Source of the DNA: Azophilus sp965116165
GTDB lineage: Bacteria; Pseudomonadota; Gammaproteobacteria; Pseudomonadales; Azotimanducaceae
Assembly (NCBI GenBank): GCA_965116165.1
Contig: OZ220484.1
Location: 3,224,001 to 3,288,000 of the forward strand
Reading direction: 5' to 3'
DNA: 64,000 nt
The notes under the pieces were generated by a model. That model made no database searches. It had not been told where the DNA came from and saw only the letters and a program-made list of their open reading frames with translations. Below are positions 25,979-35,841 of this stretch, one piece after another; position 1 is the first letter of the stretch, and every line of letters starts with the position of its first letter. The position numbers were made by a program, and so were the translations under genes.

Positions 25979-26039
25979 GGTGGGGTTGCGGAGGGGGCAA
26001 CGGTGTACACGGATGTGGCCAGCGCATACAATCCCATTA
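25979..26039 (+). pseudogene. Possible remnant of an IS1595-type transposase
   Basis: One frame reads GGVAEGATVYTDVASAYNPI, which resembles the second-Asp region of IS1595/ISXO2 transposases (GATVYTDxxxAY). Nothing similar is recognisable on either side. The match is only ~20 residues, so the call is tentative. Confidence 0.25.
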
Positions 26040-26159
26040 TGCAAATGCGCTACAACTTCCGCCTGAACGAGGGGGGTGCCGGATCGACACCGTGGATCGG
26101 CTGGACGCGCTATTTCGCGGGCTGGTCGGCAAGACCATCACCTTCGAGAAAGTCACCGC

Positions 26160-26567
26160 ATGAGCGAAGCCACCGTATTCGACTTCGGTACGGAATCGGC
26201 GCTTAGTTTCCGCAACAAACAGTGGCGGGGTCATCCAATGATTCCGAGATGGGTCAATGTCGCCGATGTGGGCTTGGATCAATTCTTCACAAGACCCGAC
26301 ATCGCGGCATCCTGCCACGATGACCTGACATCCCGGATGGTGTCCGACCATGCGCCGCTTGATTCCTATACGTTCATAGAGCCGGGGGCGGGCTATGGGG
26401 CATTCTATGACCTGTTGCCCAAGACAAGGCGCATAGGCTTGGATGTTGCCCCCGCCCGTCCCGATATTGAGATGGCCGATTTCCTTTCTCCCTGCCGCTC
26501 TATCTCGTCGAACGATTGCCCGATCTGGTCAAGCGGCTACCGGACATTATCCCTGGGGAAGGTCTGA
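26160..26567 (+). pseudogene. Truncated N-terminus of a DNA methyltransferase, cut by MITE-1
   Basis: From ATG 26160 (overlapping the stop of an earlier short frame that ends GKTITFEKVTA) the frame encodes VNVADVGLDQFFTRPDIAAS, then TFIEPGAGYGAFYDLLP and RIGLDVAP. This looks like motif X and SAM-binding motif I of an N6-adenine or phage-type DNA methyltransferase. After DIEMADFL the expected catalytic NPPF/Y is missing and the sense breaks. The frame then ends at a TGA inside the left end of a full MITE-1. Only the first ~115 residues remain, so no activity is expected. The coupled upstream frame suggests a phage or island origin. Confidence 0.6.
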
Positions 26568-26655
26568 ACAAGTCGAAAGAGCAACATTGATTCACTCGTA
26601 AACTATTGATCTTATTAACTAAGATGCCGAGACTACAGGATTAATCGGAGGTTCC
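26557..26655 (-). mobile_element. MITE-1, full copy C (99 bp)
   Basis: Same 99-bp length as copies A and B, in the opposite orientation. On the plus strand it reads GGAAGGTCTGAACAAGTCG at the left and ATTAATCGGAGGTTCC at the right. It is flanked by the direct repeat CTGG on both sides (26553-26556 and 26656-26659). It terminates the truncated methyltransferase frame. Confidence 0.88.
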
Positions 26656-26738
26656 CTGGCGGTGATGAGGGTGCCGCCAGTCAGCCTATCCGTTCGCAGG
26701 CCACACAGGCTTCATGACGGCTTCAGGATATCCCCAAG

Positions 26739-28610
26739 TCAGCCGTCTCCCTGAAATTGCAGTGCGTGCAGCCGGGCGTATAGACCATCTTTGGCCAGCA
26801 ATTCATCATGGGTGCCGAGTTCCTCGACACGCCCAAGATTCATCACGAGGATACGGTCCGCCTGCTGGATGGTTTGCAGGCGGTGGGCGATGAGGATGGA
26901 GGTGCGGCCGGCGGTCAGCTTGGCGAGCGCATCCTGAATCAACAATTCCGTTTCCGTGTCCACCGACGCGGTGGCCTCGTCGAGCACGAGGATTTCCGGG
27001 TCGGCGGCCAGCACGCGCGCGAAGGCCAGCAATTGCCGCTGACCTTGGGAAAGGTTCTGTCCGCGCTCGGCCAATTCCGTATCGTAGCCGGCGGGCAACG
27101 CCGAGATAAATTCGTGCGCGTTCACGCGCTTGGCGGCGCGCCGCACGGCCTGGGCGGAAATGGCCGGGTCGCCGAGCGCGATATTGTCGGCAATCGAGCC
27201 TGAAAATATGTGGAAGTCCTGGAGTACAACACCGATGCGTCGGCGCAGGTCTTCGGTGCGGATGCGGTTGAGGTCGATGCCGTCGAGAAAGATGCCGCCG
27301 TCGTCGAAGTCGTAGAAGCGCCCGAGTAGCCGAATGAGGGTGCTTTTGCCGGATCCTGTGGGCCCAACGATGGCCAGTTTCTCGCCGGCGCGAATGCGCA
27401 GCGACAGGTCGCGCAGCACGGGAACCCCTGGTTCGTAGGCGAAATCGACCCGGCGGAATTCGATTTCGCCATTAAGCCGGGGCGGTAGTGCGGCCGGATG
27501 CGCCGGTTCCCGCACCCGCTCGTCCCAATCGAGGGCTTGGAAAATCCGCTCGCCGCTGGCCATCGCCCGAAACAGGATGTTCGTCTGTTCGCCGAGGGCG
27601 ACAATGGGATGAAACAGCATATCGATGAACCGGGTGAACAGGATCACGCCGCCGAGCGACAGGCGGCCTTGAATCAGATCCCCCGCGCCGTAATACAAAA
27701 CGACACCGATGGCGATGTGCGCCATGGTGTCGTTGAGGGCTCCGTACAGGGTCTCCCAGCGGGCCGAGTGGAGTTCGTTGCCCAGGTTGCGGCGATTGAT
27801 GTCCGTGTAGCGGCTCAGGTTGAACGACTCCCGTCCGGAAAGTTGCACCACCTGCAGGCCGGCCAGGTTCTCCTGCATGTTCTGGTTGAGCGCCGACACC
27901 GACGCCCGCACCCGCCGAAACAATTCCCGGGTGTTGCGACGGAACCACCAAGTAAAGGCACCCATGATTGGCAGCATGAGCAGGAGTATCAGCGTCAATT
28001 CGACATCGATGGTCAGCATGATGATGAGCGCCACCAGGAACGGCATCAGTTCGCCGATCAGGGTGCCGATGCCGCGCAACAGCTCGTAAAGCGCTTCGAT
28101 GTCGTTGGTTACCCGGGTCATCACACGCCCCACGGCAACCCGGTCGTAGAAAGACGACGGGCACCTTTCCAGGTGGCTGAACAGGTCGAGACGCAGGTCG
28201 CGCAGGCCGTTGATCACGGAACTCGTCAACGTCAGCCGATGTGCGTGGCCCGTCGCCGCCCAGCAGAGGTGGATCAGGGCGTACAGCAGGCAGGCGACAG
28301 CCAGGGGATGCAGGCCCAGCATCGCCGCCATTGCATCGGTGAGTTGGATCATGCCGAAGTCCGGCGCGGCCTGCTCGGTTTCCCCGCGGATGACGTGATC
28401 GATCACCACCAGCGACACGATGACCGGCAGCAAGACTTGAAACGTCGACGCGGCCAGGACGAGCACACCACTGGCGGCGAAGGTCAGCCGGTAGGGTTTC
28501 ATCCACCGAAACAGGCGTTTTAGGAGGCGCGTATTGAGCACCGCGCCGGACAATTCGGCGTCGAACAGCGAGTGGTCGCGCCGCGTTTGAGTCTGCGTTG
28601 CCCCGGCCAT
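26739..28610 (-). CDS. ABC exporter subunit (fused membrane and ATPase domains), second of a pair
   Basis: Protein of 623 residues: six membrane helices (residues ~30-330), then an ATPase domain. Walker A is GPTGSGKSTLIRLLG, the signature is LSQGQRQLLAFARVL and Walker B is EILVLDEATASVD with the catalytic Glu. It is the partner of the gene just upstream (3-base gap), which lacks that Glu. The pair therefore looks like a heterodimeric type IV exporter of the MdlAB / TM287-288 kind, carrying lipids, drugs or peptides out of the cytoplasm. The substrate is unknown. Confidence 0.88.
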   Translation of the reverse strand: MAGATQTQTRRDHSLFDAELSGAVLNTRLLKRLFRWMKPYRLTFAASGVLVLAASTFQVLLPVIVSLVVIDHVIRGETEQAAPDFGMIQLTDAMAAMLGLHPLAVACLLYALIHLCWAATGHAHRLTLTSSVINGLRDLRLDLFSHLERCPSSFYDRVAVGRVMTRVTNDIEALYELLRGIGTLIGELMPFLVALIIMLTIDVELTLILLLMLPIMGAFTWWFRRNTRELFRRVRASVSALNQNMQENLAGLQVVQLSGRESFNLSRYTDINRRNLGNELHSARWETLYGALNDTMAHIAIGVVLYYGAGDLIQGRLSLGGVILFTRFIDMLFHPIVALGEQTNILFRAMASGERIFQALDWDERVREPAHPAALPPRLNGEIEFRRVDFAYEPGVPVLRDLSLRIRAGEKLAIVGPTGSGKSTLIRLLGRFYDFDDGGIFLDGIDLNRIRTEDLRRRIGVVLQDFHIFSGSIADNIALGDPAISAQAVRRAAKRVNAHEFISALPAGYDTELAERGQNLSQGQRQLLAFARVLAADPEILVLDEATASVDTETELLIQDALAKLTAGRTSILIAHRLQTIQQADRILVMNLGRVEELGTHDELLAKDGLYARLHALQFQGDG

Positions 28611-28613
28611 CGT

Positions 28614-30467
28614 TCAATTTGCGGCTTGACGCGGCGCGGCGGTGCCGGGTTTGTCCATTGATCCGGCACCGCCGGCGCCTTCCCGCGACTTCGTGGGCGT
28701 ATCGGTCTTTGCGGTCCGCGTCCTGTCCATTGCCCCCGCGCCGCCGGCGCCTTCCCGCTGTATGCGTTCGAGTTCCACATACAGCCCGTTGCGCCGCATC
28801 AATTCGTCGTGGCTGCCGGCTTCGACGATGCGGCCGGCGTCAAGCACAACAATGCGGTCGCAGTGTCGGGCCGTGGAGACCCGATGCGATACCAGGATGG
28901 TTGTTTTGCCCCGGCGTAGCCGGCGCAACCCTTTGAGGATGCGTTCCTCGGTTTCGGTGTCCACGCTCGAGAAACAATCGTCGAGCAAAAGCACCAGCGC
29001 ATCGCGAATCAGCCCCCGCGCCAGGGCGGCGCGTTGGGCCTGCCCGCCGGACAGGGTCACACCGCGTTCGCCGACCACCGTATCCATGCCGTCCGGAAAC
29101 GCCTCGATGGTTTCCTTCAATCCGGCCGCGTCGGCGGCGGCCCAGACGGTGTCGATGTCGCGGTTCGGGTCGTCGTAGGTTAGGTTGTCGCGCAGCGTTT
29201 GGCTGAATAGAAAGTTCACCTGGGGCACCAGCGCCACCTGGGTGCGCAATGCCCGGAGCGGATAGGCGCGGATGTCCCCGCCGTCGATAAAGACCTTGCC
29301 CGCCGGCGGGTCGGGCATGCGCGCGAATTGCTGGAGCAGCGTCGTCTTGCCGGACCCGACCCGGCCCATAATGGCGATGGATTCCCCCTGGCGAACAACA
29401 AGATGGATGCCGTTGAGTACGGGGGGCAAGGCCTCGCCGTATCGGAAAATCAGGTTTTTGACTTCAAGATCGCCGCGGATCGGTGCCGCCGATTGCCCCG
29501 CCGATCGATCCTCGATTTCCGGCGCCAGATCGAGCACTTCGAAGAGCCGGTCGCTGGCCACCGCCGCCCGCTGAAACAGGTTGACCATGAACCCGGCAAC
29601 ACGGAAGGGCTGCACAACCATGCTCACGTACATCAGAAAGGCCACCAATGCACCCGGCGTCATGTCGCCGTTCAATACCTGATAGCCGCCAAAGCCGATG
29701 ATGACGATGGAACAGAGCGCCGCCAGACTCGGCATCCAAGCCATCATCAACGAGTTGATTCTCGCTTGCCGGTAGAAGGCATCCGCATAGGATTGGTTGG
29801 TGCGGGCGAAACGCGCGATCTCGTTGCTCTCCTGGGCCATGGCCTGAATGGTGCGGATGCCGGCAAGGTTCTCCTGCACCTGTGCGCCAAGGTCCGATAG
29901 CCGCTCCTGCATGTCCTTCGAGGCAACCCCCATTTGTCGGGAGGCGTGCTTGGCGTAATAATAGACGAAAGGCAGGGGCGGCAGCAGCAACAGGGTGAGG
30001 GATGGCGAGTAGTAGAGCATGAAGCCGAACCCGACGACGGAGGCGTAGACGAGAATGATGAGCAGGATACTGCCCAGGGAAATGAGGCGCTGGATCAGGC
30101 TGATGTCGGCGACCGCCCGGGTCATCATGTCGCCGATCGTGTGCTTGGCGAAAAAGAGTACGCCCTGCGCCTGCAGGGCGTCGTACAGCGCCCCGCGCAA
30201 GTCGTAGGCGACCCGCATCCCGGTGCTGCGCACGGTGTAGCGGGCATAGGTGACGAAAACATAGCGCGCGGCGACCGCCCCGGCGATGCCGAGCACCTGC
30301 GCCCGCACATTGCCGTCACCGTCGGCCATCCTGTCGATACCCTGGGCGAGAAAGAACGGCACCAGCGCCTCGAAAAGCCGCGCCAGCCCGAAGCTGGCGA
30401 CACCTCTGGCTAAACGCGGGCGGTACGGGAGCACAAAGGGCCCTAGGCGAAGCAGCGGGTCGAACAT
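28614..30467 (-). CDS. ABC exporter subunit with a degenerate ATPase site, first of a pair
   Basis: Protein of 617 residues with an N-terminal six-helix domain and a C-terminal ATPase. Walker A is GRVGSGKTTLLQQF, the signature is LSGGQAQRAALARGL, and Walker B ends LLLDDCFSSVD, with Asp where the catalytic Glu is expected. This is the pattern of the non-hydrolysing half of heterodimeric exporters. The C-terminal tail is odd: REGAGGAGAMD and REGAGGAGSMD form an in-frame repeat in a Pro/Thr/Lys-rich extension of about 40 residues. It lies 3 bases upstream of its partner and 28 bases downstream of asnS. Confidence 0.88.
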   Translation of the reverse strand: MFDPLLRLGPFVLPYRPRLARGVASFGLARLFEALVPFFLAQGIDRMADGDGNVRAQVLGIAGAVAARYVFVTYARYTVRSTGMRVAYDLRGALYDALQAQGVLFFAKHTIGDMMTRAVADISLIQRLISLGSILLIILVYASVVGFGFMLYYSPSLTLLLLPPLPFVYYYAKHASRQMGVASKDMQERLSDLGAQVQENLAGIRTIQAMAQESNEIARFARTNQSYADAFYRQARINSLMMAWMPSLAALCSIVIIGFGGYQVLNGDMTPGALVAFLMYVSMVVQPFRVAGFMVNLFQRAAVASDRLFEVLDLAPEIEDRSAGQSAAPIRGDLEVKNLIFRYGEALPPVLNGIHLVVRQGESIAIMGRVGSGKTTLLQQFARMPDPPAGKVFIDGGDIRAYPLRALRTQVALVPQVNFLFSQTLRDNLTYDDPNRDIDTVWAAADAAGLKETIEAFPDGMDTVVGERGVTLSGGQAQRAALARGLIRDALVLLLDDCFSSVDTETEERILKGLRRLRRGKTTILVSHRVSTARHCDRIVVLDAGRIVEAGSHDELMRRNGLYVELERIQREGAGGAGAMDRTRTAKTDTPTKSREGAGGAGSMDKPGTAAPRQAAN

Positions 30468-30495
30468 GGCGGTGCAACCGAGAAAATGGGTCGGG

Positions 30496-31875
<1,380 letters not shown>

Positions 31876-31898
31876 CGATACTCCTTTCGGGAACCCCC

Positions 31899-31930
31899 TT
31901 CGTGCAAATGTCAAACTGCGATATTACCCA
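31899..31930 (+). repeat. Intergenic repeat family R, short fragment
   Basis: TTCGTGCAAATGTCAAACTG followed by CGATATTACCCA matches the core of the ~75-bp repeat at 50865. It lies just upstream of asnS. Only the core is conserved here. Confidence 0.5.
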
Positions 31931-32091
31931 GCCTTGGGCGGCGTTGTTGATCTTACGATGCCTCGGGTGCCCATTCTTCCCGCGGTAGAGGTTACAATTC
32001 GGGGGATTTCGGCGCATCGAGTGCGCCGGAAAGCCGGTTGGCATCAATTATGCCTCAATGGATGCGGATTTCTGAGACAACGAGGAAACCT

Positions 32092-32436
32092 ATGAAAGAC
32101 GAGATGAAGGAACGGCTCACGCGCCGCCCCGTTTGGGTACGGGCACTGTTCATGGTGCTTTTCGCGGTTGCCTTCTACGTTATTGTGCAATTGCTGGTTG
32201 GGGCTCTGGCGATCGTTCAGTTCCTGATTGTGCTGATTAGCGGCCGCGCCAACAAGCAGCTCTTGCGGTTCGGCAGCGACCTGAGCGCCTATGTGTATCA
32301 GATTCTCAGGTTTTTAACCTTCAATACGGAAGCTCAGCCCTTTCCATTCTCCGACTGGCCGAATGAGTCGGTCGGCGACAACCTTTGGACGGACGAGTCG
32401 CATGCGCCGAAGCCTCCGGTGAGCGAGGAGGGCTAG
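32092..32436 (+). CDS. DUF4389 membrane protein
   Basis: Protein of 114 residues from ATG 32092, preceded by GAGGAAA; a longer frame to 32038 lacks a site. One long or two short membrane helices, LFMVLFAVAFYVIVQLLVGA and LAIVQFLIVLISG, are followed by RANKQLLRFGSDLSAYVYQI and a polar tail with PFPFSDWP. These are the hallmarks of DUF4389, a small inner-membrane protein common in gammaproteobacteria with no known function. It is read away from asnS and ends on a TAG that is part of a dispersed repeat. Confidence 0.8.
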   Translation: MKDEMKERLTRRPVWVRALFMVLFAVAFYVIVQLLVGALAIVQFLIVLISGRANKQLLRFGSDLSAYVYQILRFLTFNTEAQPFPFSDWPNESVGDNLWTDESHAPKPPVSEEG

Positions 32437-32474
32437 TGTTCCATCCAACTGATGCGGCATTATCGGTTGGATGG
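32434..32474 (+). terminator. Stop-codon repeat S copy 1 with hairpin
   Basis: TAGTGTTCCATCCAACTGAT starts on the stop codon of the DUF4389 gene and recurs at 42766 and 51414. Here CCATCCAAC (32441-32449) pairs with GTTGGATGG (32466-32474), a nine-base stem with a 16-base loop. There is no T run, so a terminator role is possible but not certain. Confidence 0.5.
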
Positions 32475-32477
32475 AGG

Positions 32478-32517
32478 TAGCCCGACCTATTCGTGAATGA
32501 ACGTGGCGAGGCCGGCA
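32478..32517 (+). repeat. End fragment of the 178-bp inverted-repeat element (MITE-3)
   Basis: CCCGACCTATTCGTGAATGA and the following ACGTGGCGAGGCCGGCA match 12641-12677 with about three differences. The fragment lies between the hairpin and the end of the next gene. Confidence 0.65.
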
Positions 32518-32523
32518 TCGCCG

Positions 32524-33717
32524 CTACGGCTTGTTCCGGCCTTCGAGCCCTCGGATGCCGTCGAGTTGAGTGCCGGATTTGAACGGGCTGTGGTGTTCAA
32601 TCCACTCGATGTCCTGCTGAACATGGTGTCGTTCTTCCCGCACGAACCGGGCCACCGCGTCGCACAGGCCCGCGTCGCGAATCCAGTGGGCGCTGTAGGT
32701 CGCCTCGGGTAGATAGCCGCGCGCCACCTTGTGCGGCCCCTGGGCACCGGCTTCCACCCGCGCCAGGCCGTGCGCGATGGCAAAGTCGATGGCCTGGTAG
32801 TAACAGGCTTCGAAGTGCAGGAACCGGTGGTATTCAACGCATCCCCAATTGCGGCCGTAAAGTGTGTCGTCGCCAATAAAATTGAGTGCTCCGGCGATGT
32901 AGCGTCCCGCGCGTTTGCACAGAATGAGCAGCACCCGATCGGCCATTGACGCGCCCACCCGGCTGAAGAACTCCCGGGTCAAGTAGGGTGAGCCCCACTT
33001 TCTCGATCCGGTATCCGCATAGAATCGGTAGAAGGCATCCCAATGCTCTTCCCGCAGGTCGGAGCCAGTCACCCATTCCACGGTGACGCCGTTCGCCAGG
33101 GCGTCGCGTCGCTCGCGCTTTAGATTCTTGCGCTTTTTCGAGGACAGGTCGGCGAGGAACGCCTCGAAGCTGCCGTAGCCGGGGTTGTGCCAGTGGAACT
33201 GTTGATCCATGCGCCGCAGATAGCCGCTCTTGCCGGCCAGCCGCCATTGCCGTTCGGGCATAAAGGTAAAGTGCAGCGAGGATACGCCGGCCTGATCCGC
33301 CACCTGCGCGGCGGCGGCGAGCAGTGCGCTTTCAATTTCCGGGCTGGCGTTGGCGGTAAGCAGGCGGCGGCCGGTGGCCGGTGTGAACGGGACGCTGCCC
33401 TGCAATTTGGGATAGTACCTGCCGCCGGCCCGGTGCCATGCATCGGCCCAGGCATGGTCGAAGACATACTCACCCTGGGAGTGCCCCTTAACATACATCG
33501 GCACGACGCCGAGCACGGTGTCCCCTTCGTTGAGCACCAGATGGAAGGGCTGCCAACCGGTTTGGACGGTGGCGCTGCCGCTTTCCTCCAGTGCCTGTAA
33601 AAAATGATGGGCGAGGAATGGATTGCAAGGCTCGCCGGGAGGATTTGCGCACCGGTCCCATATTGCCGGTTCGATCTCTCCGATGCCGTGCAGGATGCGC
33701 GCCGTACGTGTCGCCAT
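32524..33717 (-). CDS. GNAT/FemAB-like protein (DUF482, peptidogalycan-type)
   Basis: Protein of 397 residues matching the FemAB-like family once called DUF482. NPFLAHHFLQALEESGSA near the start, YVFDHAWADAWHRAGGRYYP and LQGSVPFTPATGRRLL follow in the family order. LSSKKRKNLKRERR and the acyl-CoA-like region LNFIGDDTLYGRNWGCVEYH come next, and GAQGPHKVARGYLP is near the end. Members are thought to transfer amino-acyl or acyl groups, but the substrate is not established. It is cytoplasmic, with no signal peptide. It is divergent from gap, with a 264-base gap that contains a promoter for gap. Confidence 0.82.
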   Translation of the reverse strand: MATRTARILHGIGEIEPAIWDRCANPPGEPCNPFLAHHFLQALEESGSATVQTGWQPFHLVLNEGDTVLGVVPMYVKGHSQGEYVFDHAWADAWHRAGGRYYPKLQGSVPFTPATGRRLLTANASPEIESALLAAAAQVADQAGVSSLHFTFMPERQWRLAGKSGYLRRMDQQFHWHNPGYGSFEAFLADLSSKKRKNLKRERRDALANGVTVEWVTGSDLREEHWDAFYRFYADTGSRKWGSPYLTREFFSRVGASMADRVLLILCKRAGRYIAGALNFIGDDTLYGRNWGCVEYHRFLHFEACYYQAIDFAIAHGLARVEAGAQGPHKVARGYLPEATYSAHWIRDAGLCDAVARFVREERHHVQQDIEWIEHHSPFKSGTQLDGIRGLEGRNKP

Positions 33718-33911
33718 GATGGGAGCACACTAACACGACCGGTGCCGTATATTGATTGGCGGTCCGTGGTTCGCCCGGGCGAAGCGACTCCCGTCAAGTC
33801 TGGCGATACCCGGAAATTGGCGCCCGGCCAACGCGCCAATGATCGATGTCGTGCGGTATTCGGACCCAAACGAATAATCACGCAGCGTTGGCTGGACTTG
33901 CTGCCGGGCGA

Positions 33912-33939
33912 TTGTGCCGTTGGGGTTTCAACCTATAAT
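33912..33939 (+). promoter_or_regulatory. Sigma-70-type promoter for gap
   Basis: TTGTGC (33912-33917) and a perfect TATAAT (33934-33939) are separated by 16 bases. They lie 43 bases before the gap start codon and point toward it. Confidence 0.55.
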
Positions 33940-33981
33940 GCGCGGCGATGCGGCATCCCTCCGCAAACTCGAGGATTCCAA

Positions 33982-35451
33982 GTGGCCCTACCCAGTCTTG
34001 ACGACTATTTTCCCGATTGGAAAGAACGCGAAGCCTTGGCCGAGGCGATGATCCCCATCATCGGGCGCCTCTACCGCAAAAACGTGGTGACCTATTGTTA
34101 CGGTCGGGCGCTGTACAACCAAAGCGTTATCCAGATCATGAAAACGCACCGCTATGTGCGTCAGGTGGCGCACAACGAGTTGTCCGAGTTCGAGAGTTAT
34201 CCGATTTGCGAGGCGCTCTCGCAGCTCGACCTCGGCCCGTCGCACATCGATGTCGGCAAGTTGGCCACGGGCTATATGGCGGAAACCGAGCAGAGCGGCA
34301 TCACGCCGCTTGAGTTCGTTAAGCGCGAGTGCGCCCAGGTAATTGGCCGGCACGTGCCGCCGTTGCAAAAACCCCAGGACATCGTGCTGTTCGGCTTTGG
34401 CCGCATCGGTCGGTTGTTGGCGCGGCTGTTGGTCGAGAAGACCGGCGGCGGACATCAACTGCGGCTAAAGGCCGTGGTCGTGCGCAAGGCCGGCCCCAAC
34501 GATCTGAACAAGCGCGCCGCCCTGTTGCGCCGCGATTCGGTGCACGGTGCCTTTCCCGGAACCCTCCGGGTGGATGAGGAGAACAGTTGCCTGATCGCCA
34601 ACGGCAATGTCATCCGCGTGTTGTACGCCGACCGTCCCGACGGGATCAACTACGGGCGCTACGGCATCAACAATGCGATTGTCATAGACAACACCGGGGC
34701 TTGGCGCGACGAAGAAGGTATGAGTCGGCACCTCGCATCCCGGGGCGCTGCCCGCGTGCTGCTCACGGCACCGGCGCGGGGCGACATCAAAAACATCGTC
34801 TCGGGCGTGAATTCCGCCGAAATTTGCCGGGACGATGTGTTGCTTGGCGCCGCATCCTGCACGACCAATGCGATTGTTCCGGTGCTCAAGGCGATGAACG
34901 CCGGCTTTGAGATTGTGCACGGCCACATGGAAACGGTGCACGCCTACACCAACGATCAGAACCTGATCGACAATTACCACAAAAAGAACCGTCGCGGACG
35001 TAGCGCCCCGCTAAATATGGTGATTACAGAAACGGGCGCGTCATCCGCCGTGACCAAACTCTTGCCCGAGCTCGAGGGCAAGCTGACCGGCAACGCGATT
35101 CGGGTGCCGACACCAAATGTGTCGCTGGTGATTCTGAACCTAACGCTGTCCCGCACGGTGAGCGTTGCCCAGATCAACGACTTCCTGCGCAACGCCGCGC
35201 TGCACTCGGGCCTGCAACGGCAGATTGACTACACGGAGGCGCCGGATGTGGTGTCCTCGGATTTTGTCGGCAACCGCCACGCCTGCATTGTCGATGGCGG
35301 CGCCACACTCGCCAAGGATAACCGGGTTGTCCTTTACGTTTGGTACGACAACGAGTTTGGCTATGCCTGCCAGGTGATTCGGGTGGTGCAGAAGTGGGCG
35401 GGGATTTCCTACCCCCTCATTCCCCGTGATGTGGAGGAGCAGGGGTTCTGA
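33982..35451 (+). CDS. gap: Glyceraldehyde-3-phosphate dehydrogenase, long form
   Basis: Protein of 489 residues, longer than the usual ~335. An N-terminal extension of about 130 residues (WKEREALAEAMIPIIGRLYR ... QSVIQIMKTHRYVRQV) is followed by a normal GAPDH. The NAD site is FGFGRIGRLLARLL, the catalytic Cys is in GAASCTTNAIVP, and WYDNEFGYACQV ends the core. This extended type is known from Pseudomonas and other gammaproteobacteria; it oxidises glyceraldehyde-3-phosphate with NAD(P) in glycolysis or gluconeogenesis. I chose GTG 33982, with GAGG eight bases upstream; the open frame to 33604 is upstream non-coding sequence. A TATAAT promoter precedes it. Confidence 0.92.
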   Translation: MALPSLDDYFPDWKEREALAEAMIPIIGRLYRKNVVTYCYGRALYNQSVIQIMKTHRYVRQVAHNELSEFESYPICEALSQLDLGPSHIDVGKLATGYMAETEQSGITPLEFVKRECAQVIGRHVPPLQKPQDIVLFGFGRIGRLLARLLVEKTGGGHQLRLKAVVVRKAGPNDLNKRAALLRRDSVHGAFPGTLRVDEENSCLIANGNVIRVLYADRPDGINYGRYGINNAIVIDNTGAWRDEEGMSRHLASRGAARVLLTAPARGDIKNIVSGVNSAEICRDDVLLGAASCTTNAIVPVLKAMNAGFEIVHGHMETVHAYTNDQNLIDNYHKKNRRGRSAPLNMVITETGASSAVTKLLPELEGKLTGNAIRVPTPNVSLVILNLTLSRTVSVAQINDFLRNAALHSGLQRQIDYTEAPDVVSSDFVGNRHACIVDGGATLAKDNRVVLYVWYDNEFGYACQVIRVVQKWAGISYPLIPRDVEEQGF

Positions 35452-35479
35452 GCGCTGTGGATTTGCGGGCCGCGGAAAG

Positions 35480-35665
35480 TCAGGCGGCGTAGGAAATCAG
35501 CTCGGCAAGATGCTCGTCGATGATCGCCTGGGCGGATTCCCGACAGCAGCCGCAACTGACCCCGACCCCGAGCGATTCGCCCAAGGCTTCCAAATCGTGC
35601 AGGCCCTCGTTCGCCGCGTCGCGAATTTCGCTGTCGGTAATGGCTTTGCAGAGACATACATACAT
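35480..35665 (-). CDS. bfd: Bacterioferritin-associated ferredoxin
   Basis: Protein of 61 residues from ATG 35665. It starts MYVCLCKAITDSEIRDA and has VSCGCCRESAQAII, giving the CxC...CxxC-type ligands of a [2Fe-2S] cluster. Bfd reduces the ferric core of bacterioferritin so that iron can be released. It is divergent from bfr, 176 bases apart, with a possible Fur site between them. The longer frame to 35713 has no support. Confidence 0.9.
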   Translation of the reverse strand: MYVCLCKAITDSEIRDAANEGLHDLEALGESLGVGVSCGCCRESAQAIIDEHLAELISYAA

Positions 35666-35748
35666 GGCGATGCGGAGTGTAAACAAAAACAATTCTCGAT
35701 AGCAAGGGCGCATGCATCACAATCGCCACTCTATGACGATTCGTATAG

Positions 35749-35767
35749 GAGAATAATTTTCATTAAA
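35749..35767. promoter_or_regulatory. Possible Fur box between bfd and bfr
   Basis: GAGAATAATTTTCATTAAA agrees with the 19-base Fur consensus at about 13 positions and lies in the bfd-bfr divergent gap. Iron control of this pair is known in other bacteria; the site itself is a prediction. Just after it, AAAATCAATAAGTTA resembles the interior of MITE-1. Confidence 0.45.
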
Positions 35768-35841
35768 AATCAATAAGTTAAAGTTGCATTTTCCGAAGGG
35801 AGATGGCATTCTGCCAACAAACCGGAAATCTAGGAGCACTC

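Noticed and set aside
27472..28617. Leftward open frame of 381 codons in another phase
   Set aside because: Overlaps the ABC exporter membrane domain; Arg/Pro-rich shadow.
35765..35780. MITE-1 fragment in the bfd-bfr gap
   Set aside because: AAAATCAATAAGTTA matches the MITE-1 interior for 15 AT-rich bases only; no end is present, so chance is likely.
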